9,691 nt of DNA from JANQGH01 sp039030175. GTDB lineage: Bacteria > Pseudomonadota > Alphaproteobacteria > DSM-16000 > Inquilinaceae. How positions within the stretch are numbered: the stretch's first letter is position 1; every line of letters begins with the position of its first letter. Both the position numbers and the translations under genes were made by a program. The stretch is from contig JBCCER010000165.1 of the NCBI GenBank assembly GCA_039030175.1, positions 1 through 9,691 of the forward strand, given 5' to 3'. Of this stretch, positions 6,758 through 9,691 are shown piece after piece. A model generated the notes under the pieces. It saw only the letters and a program-made list of their open reading frames with translations. It was not told the origin of the DNA and searched no databases.

Positions 6758-7400
6758 CTCTACCCCCATTGATTTCTGAAATCAGATCCTCGGTCGTGAT
6801 CTGCCGGCAGTAGCCCTTGATTGCGTTCAACGAGTTGGCGTGTCGCTCTGGCGTGATGGTCGAGCACGCGTCGGTCACCTGCGTTACGAGATAGCCCAGA
6901 TCGCAAGCGTCTCGGATCGCGCTCTCCACACACTGGTCGGTTAGGAGCCCTGAAATCACCAGTTGCTGAACGCCCAGATTGCGCAGGAGATAGTCGATGT
7001 TGGTGGAGATAAAGACCGACGACGATGTCTTCGGCAGAACAATCTCATCGCCCTGCGGCGCGATTTGATCGATCACTTTGCCGTCCCAAGACCCTTTGGG
7101 TACGTTGAAGCCGGTGATCTTGTAGTCGAGCGAGCGGTCGCGGCCGTCGAATGTTAGGCTTTCGATAACCGTATAGAGGACCTCGACGTCGGCCCCCCGA
7201 CACGCCGCCTGAAGCGCCTGCATGTTAGGGATCACCCGCGCGTCGAGGTCGTCGAAGAAGGCGCCGAAATTCGCCACGAAGTCGGCCGGTGGCGTGTCCT
7301 TGAACTCGCCGCCATTGCGATGGGCGGAGAAGTTCTGCACATCGATAAACAGCAACGCGCTGTCCCTCGGTACCAAGGGGATATCGCGTGACAGCGCCAT
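6750..7400 (-). CDS. Isochorismatase-like cysteine hydrolase
   Basis: This is a cytoplasmic amide hydrolase of the isochorismatase-like superfamily, 216 residues. The triad of the amidohydrolase branch is complete: Asp20 in FIDVQN, Lys124 in LPKTSSSVF, and Cys157 in GLLTDQCVESA with the conserved cis-peptide segment before it. The following RDACDLGYLVTQVTDAC matches the family. A catalytic cysteine indicates hydrolysis of a C-N amide, carbamoyl or ureido bond (as in nicotinamidase, N-carbamoylsarcosine amidase, biuret hydrolase, RutB or maleamate amidase), not isochorismate cleavage. The ATG at 7400 shares one base with the upstream stop (TGATG), with a GGTGGGG-like ribosome site before it; two GTG codons directly upstream are less likely starts. 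It probably releases ammonia or carbamate from a pathway intermediate. The specific substrate is not readable from the sequence. Confidence 0.91.
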   Translation of the reverse strand: MALSRDIPLVPRDSALLFIDVQNFSAHRNGGEFKDTPPADFVANFGAFFDDLDARVIPNMQALQAACRGADVEVLYTVIESLTFDGRDRSLDYKITGFNVPKGSWDGKVIDQIAPQGDEIVLPKTSSSVFISTNIDYLLRNLGVQQLVISGLLTDQCVESAIRDACDLGYLVTQVTDACSTITPERHANSLNAIKGYCRQITTEDLISEINGGRDG

Positions 7401-8164
7401 CACCACCCCACCACCGGACGTATGGCCTGGGCAAGCAGGTCAGCCCACTCCTCAGCGGCCGCCTCGTCTGGAAGTTGATCGTTCCTGATTTCGATCAGGC
7501 AATGTCTGAGGCCGCGCGTTTCTGCATGGCGGGGAACGAACCAATCGGTCTCGTCTTCGATCTGGTATGGCTCATTGATCCCAAGCGTGAGATCCGGACG
7601 CATCGCGGCGACGGCATCGTGAAGCGCCTTGGCTGTTGACGGGTCGCGCCGGCTCAAAAAACCCGCATGCCACGGCCTAGGCAAGCCGCCCAAATTTGGC
7701 GTGAAGGAGTGGATCGATAACCCAGCGCGGCGAGGTTCAGCCTCGAAAAGCTCGTCAATCGCGCGGTCCATGGGCGCGAAAATCTCCTCGATCCGAGCCT
7801 CCCGTGCGGCAAGACTGAGGCCGACATTGCCGGGGATCGTCTCGCCGTCGCTGATTTCGGGGATTGAAGCGACGCTATTCGGCGGCCGGTTGGAATCGAT
7901 GACCAAGCGGGAATAGCGCTGCAAAACCAGCGGCGCGTCGAGCAACGAGGCGAGTTGGCGGGCAACGTCGACGGCACCGATATCCCAGCCTCGATGGCTG
8001 TTCAATACGCCCGGCACGACTCCCAGGTTTTTCAGGCGGTTCGGAACAATGCGTCCTGCATGCTCGCAGACGAAAACGACCGGGGCACCGGGCGCGCCCG
8101 GGACCACCTCGACGGGGGCTGGGTCTGCATCGGATAGGAGCGGGGAGGCCACTGTCATCTCCAT
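7400..8164 (-). CDS. N-formylglutamate amidohydrolase-family protein
   Basis: This is a predicted zinc hydrolase of the N-formylglutamate amidohydrolase (FGase, PF05013) family, 254 residues. Characteristic segments are FVCEHAGRIVP (31-41, with probable metal ligands Glu34 and His35), SHRGWDIGA (56-64), RYSRLVIDSNRPP (83-95), IPEISDGETIPGN (101-113) and SIHSFTP (150-156, probable ligand His152). Classical FGase (HutG) splits N-formylglutamate to formate and glutamate in histidine breakdown. No other hut genes are present here, so the natural substrate is probably a different N-formyl or N-acyl amino acid. The ATG at 8164 is used; an ATG two codons later (8158) is about equally possible, and neither has a clear ribosome site. 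This is the first gene of the nine-gene operon, directly next to the divergent control region. Confidence 0.88.
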   Translation of the reverse strand: MEMTVASPLLSDADPAPVEVVPGAPGAPVVFVCEHAGRIVPNRLKNLGVVPGVLNSHRGWDIGAVDVARQLASLLDAPLVLQRYSRLVIDSNRPPNSVASIPEISDGETIPGNVGLSLAAREARIEEIFAPMDRAIDELFEAEPRRAGLSIHSFTPNLGGLPRPWHAGFLSRRDPSTAKALHDAVAAMRPDLTLGINEPYQIEDETDWFVPRHAETRGLRHCLIEIRNDQLPDEAAAEEWADLLAQAIRPVVGW

Positions 8165-8248
8165 GGCTCAAGCTTGAAGAAAGACTGTATTCAATGTCAA
8201 TACGATTTGCGTTGACTGAAAGTGAGTTTTCAAAAATGCTGCGCACTC
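8165..8248. promoter_or_regulatory. Divergent control region between the catabolic operon and the rpiR-type gene
   Basis: This is the only intergenic stretch that can hold promoters for both transcription units, and it is visibly more AT-rich than the genes around it. A perfect TTGACA lies on the minus strand at 8195-8200 and a TTGACT on the plus strand at 8212-8217, arranged back to back like two divergent -35 boxes. Good -10 boxes at the right spacing are not obvious. For the plus strand the best is a poor AATGCT at 8235-8240. For the minus strand nothing matches well, so activation or a different promoter class is possible. The RpiR-type protein encoded next door is the natural candidate to bind here. 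Confidence 0.5.
8196..8216. promoter_or_regulatory. Candidate operator: GTCAA-N11-TTGAC inverted repeat
   Basis: GTCAA at 8196-8200 and TTGAC at 8212-8216 form an inverted repeat with centres 16 bases apart, on the same face of the helix to within half a turn. Flanking TTCA and TGAA extend the symmetry with a two-base offset. It overlaps both candidate -35 boxes, so a bound regulator would affect both directions. The arms are only five bases and could be explained by the two -35 boxes themselves. Confidence 0.28.
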
Positions 8249-9079
8249 ATGAGCGTCCGCGATCAAATCGAAAGCCATTCGGAGGCGTTTACGCAGTCCG
8301 AGCGCAAGCTCGCCACGGCGATTCTGTCGGATTACCCCTATGGTGGAATCAAGCCGATTCAGGAACTTGCGGAACGCGCCGACGTTTCGGCGCCGTCGAT
8401 TTCTCGGTTCGTTGCGAAGATTGGCCTGGCTGGCTATTCCGAGATGCAGCGCCGTCTGATCGCGGAACTGAAGGATGGCGACCAGTCGCCGGTAGATATT
8501 CATGTGGCTGGCCGCAGGATCGAAGGCGGGTACCTGCCGGGGTTCCTCGCTCGGGTCGCGGATCAAATCCACAAGGCCGGTGAGGCGATCACCGAAGGTC
8601 AGTTCGATCGGATCTGCGCCCTCCTTTCAGATCCCAAGCGCAACATCTTTGCGCTGGGCGGCCGGATCAGCGACACATTGGCGAGGCATGTTTCGTTCCA
8701 CCTGCGGCAAGCGCGGCAGGGCGTATTCCATGTGTCCCGCGATCCGGAAGAATGGCCGGAGTACCTGCTTCGGATGAAATCGGGTGACGTTCTTTTTCTT
8801 GTCGATTTCCGCCGCTACCAACCGAACTTGGAAAAACTTGCGGAGCAAGCGTCGGAGCGGCGGGTTCAAGTCGTGCTCATGACCGACAAATGGCTATCCC
8901 CCGCGACGCGCCATGCCGGCGAACTGCTTGCGGTGCCCATCGATACGGGAACGATCTGGGGCAGCTATTCCTCAGCGCTGGCGATTTGCGAGGCGCTGGT
9001 GACCCGGGTGGCCGAACAGACATGGGATCAGACGCGCGCACGGATCGAGGCATGGGACAAGGTGCGCCAACCGGGCTAG
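8249..9079 (+). CDS. RpiR-family transcriptional regulator (HTH-SIS)
   Basis: This is a DNA-binding regulator, 276 residues, with an N-terminal RpiR helix-turn-helix and a C-terminal SIS sugar-isomerase-like sensor domain. The HTH part reads TQSERKLATAIL (15-26), then IQELAERADVSAPSISRFVAKIGLAGYSEM in two pieces (37-66). The SIS domain spans about 128-255, with NIFALGGRISDTLARH (132-147), a DVLFLVDFRRY strand (180-190) and GSYSSALAICEAL (238-250). The residues after GG in the first SIS loop are RISD, not the usual GxS phosphosugar pattern, so the ligand may not be a sugar phosphate. I prefer the ATG at 8249 because RpiR proteins usually begin about there. A GTG at 8222 would add nine residues (MSFQKCCAL); neither has a clear ribosome site. 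Its position opposite the operon suggests that it controls both units. Activator or repressor cannot be told. Confidence 0.9.
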   Translation: MSVRDQIESHSEAFTQSERKLATAILSDYPYGGIKPIQELAERADVSAPSISRFVAKIGLAGYSEMQRRLIAELKDGDQSPVDIHVAGRRIEGGYLPGFLARVADQIHKAGEAITEGQFDRICALLSDPKRNIFALGGRISDTLARHVSFHLRQARQGVFHVSRDPEEWPEYLLRMKSGDVLFLVDFRRYQPNLEKLAEQASERRVQVVLMTDKWLSPATRHAGELLAVPIDTGTIWGSYSSALAICEALVTRVAEQTWDQTRARIEAWDKVRQPG

Positions 9080-9083
9080 GGAC

Positions 9084-9691
9084 ATGACCGACTTGATTTT
9101 TGCAGCGACATGCGACCTGGCTGGAAAGGTGCGGGGCAAGGCATTTCCCGCCGAGGATTTGCCTAAGCGCCTACAGCGCGGCGTCGGCTGGACACCAACC
9201 AATGTTCAGATCAATTGCTTTAACGATATCGGCGAAAGCCCATTCGGTGCGCTGGGCGATCTGCTCTTGATCCCTGATGATGCAGCAGCGGTGACGGCCG
9301 ATTTCGGCACCCATGTCGAGCGATTCATGCTGGGCGATATCGTGACCCTGGACGGCCAAGCCTGGGACTTTTGCACGCGCGGGCTGCTCAAGGCTGCGCT
9401 GAAACGGTTGGAGACGGTCGCCGGCGTCCGTTTGCTGGCGGCGTTCGAGCACGAATTCCACGTTGTCGGACCGTCGGACATGCTCGGGGAGGGGTACGGC
9501 CGAGGCGGTTTCGAAGCCCAGCGCGAACTTTGTGAAGCGCTGGTTGGCCAGATTGCTGCGGCAGGTCTGTCACCGGACACAATCATGAAGGAGTACGGCG
9601 CCAATCAGTATGAGGTCGTGATCGGACCTGAAGTAGGCGTGCGTGCCGCTGACGCCGCGGTCATCCTGCGCGAACTCACCCGATCCACGGC
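9084..9691 (+). CDS. Glutamine synthetase-family ligase, 5' part (cut by window end)
   Basis: This is the N-terminal 202 residues of a glutamine synthetase-like ATP-dependent ligase. The beta-grasp N domain (about 1-95) contains KVRGKAFP (15-22), SPFGALGDLLLIPD (52-65) and, at 84-94, GDIVTLDGQAW. The catalytic domain then shows FEHEF (121-125), whose Glu122 and Glu124 match the paired metal ligands of GS, and KEYGANQYEVVIGPE (169-183), whose Glu170 and Glu177 match the second pair. AADAAVILREL follows. The ATG at 9084 lies four bases after the regulator stop, with AGGG very close to it, so the two genes are surely cotranscribed. The family also holds gamma-glutamyl-amine synthetases (PuuA, GMAS and relatives), which use an amine in place of ammonia. 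Next to amide hydrolases such a role is attractive but unproven. The missing C-terminal part holds the remaining ATP and substrate residues. Confidence 0.88.
   Translation, partial: MTDLIFAATCDLAGKVRGKAFPAEDLPKRLQRGVGWTPTNVQINCFNDIGESPFGALGDLLLIPDDAAAVTADFGTHVERFMLGDIVTLDGQAWDFCTRGLLKAALKRLETVAGVRLLAAFEHEFHVVGPSDMLGEGYGRGGFEAQRELCEALVGQIAAAGLSPDTIMKEYGANQYEVVIGPEVGVRAADAAVILRELTRST

Noticed and set aside
6770..6784. Perfect 15-base palindrome TGATTTCTGAAATCA near the isochorismatase/M20 junction
   Set aside because: It lies inside coding sequence (ISEI region). One 7-base-arm palindrome of this type is about what chance gives in a window of this size, and no second copy is found in the control region.
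8168..8572. Minus-strand frame of 134 codons overlapping the start of the regulator gene
   Set aside because: It is antisense to the well-supported HTH domain of the regulator and has no recognisable features.

Overview
The window comes from a GC-rich bacterial chromosome or large replicon. Dense operons with 1-8 base gene overlaps, a LivKGFHM-type transporter and an RpiR/SIS regulator suggest an alphaproteobacterium (Hyphomicrobiales or Rhodobacterales are plausible). That placement is inference from style, since no rRNA or other marker gene is present. There are no tRNAs, mobile elements, CRISPR arrays or phage genes.

Layout. Bases 1-123 are mostly non-coding, with at most the first codons of another minus-strand gene. 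From 8164 down to 124 runs one apparent nine-gene operon on the minus strand. In order of transcription it encodes: an N-formylglutamate amidohydrolase-family enzyme (8164-7400), an isochorismatase-like cysteine hydrolase (7400-6750), an M20 metallopeptidase/deacylase (6757-5456), an alpha/beta hydrolase (5456-4644), a periplasmic amino-acid-type binding protein (4620-3400), two ABC ATPases of LivG and LivF type (3360-2626 and 2629-1916), and two permeases of LivH and LivM type (1919-1050 and 1053-124). Almost every junction is a 1-8 base overlap. The exceptions are a 23-base gap before the binding protein and a 39-base gap after it. The second gap holds a strong C(UUCG)G hairpin. Bases 8165-8248 are a divergent control region. 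On the plus strand follow an RpiR-family regulator (8249-9079) and, 4 bases later, a glutamine-synthetase-like ligase cut off by the window end (9084-9691).

How the genes fit together. The transporter should import a small amino-acid-like or amide-containing compound intact. Four hydrolases without signal peptides then act in the cytoplasm on C-N (or ester) bonds: deformylation, deacylation, amide cleavage and a serine-hydrolase step. The divergent regulator probably controls the operon in response to a substrate or intermediate. The glutamine-synthetase-like enzyme could attach glutamate to an amine or capture released ammonia. The exact substrate cannot be read from the sequence. The set looks like a catabolic pathway that may not have been described as a unit.

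The most unusual local feature is the hairpin at 3368-3393. It lies between a good Shine-Dalgarno sequence, which overlaps the binding-protein stop codon, and the livG start codon. Folded, it shortens a 35-base spacing to 9 bases, so it may form a structured ribosome-binding site as well as protecting or attenuating the message.
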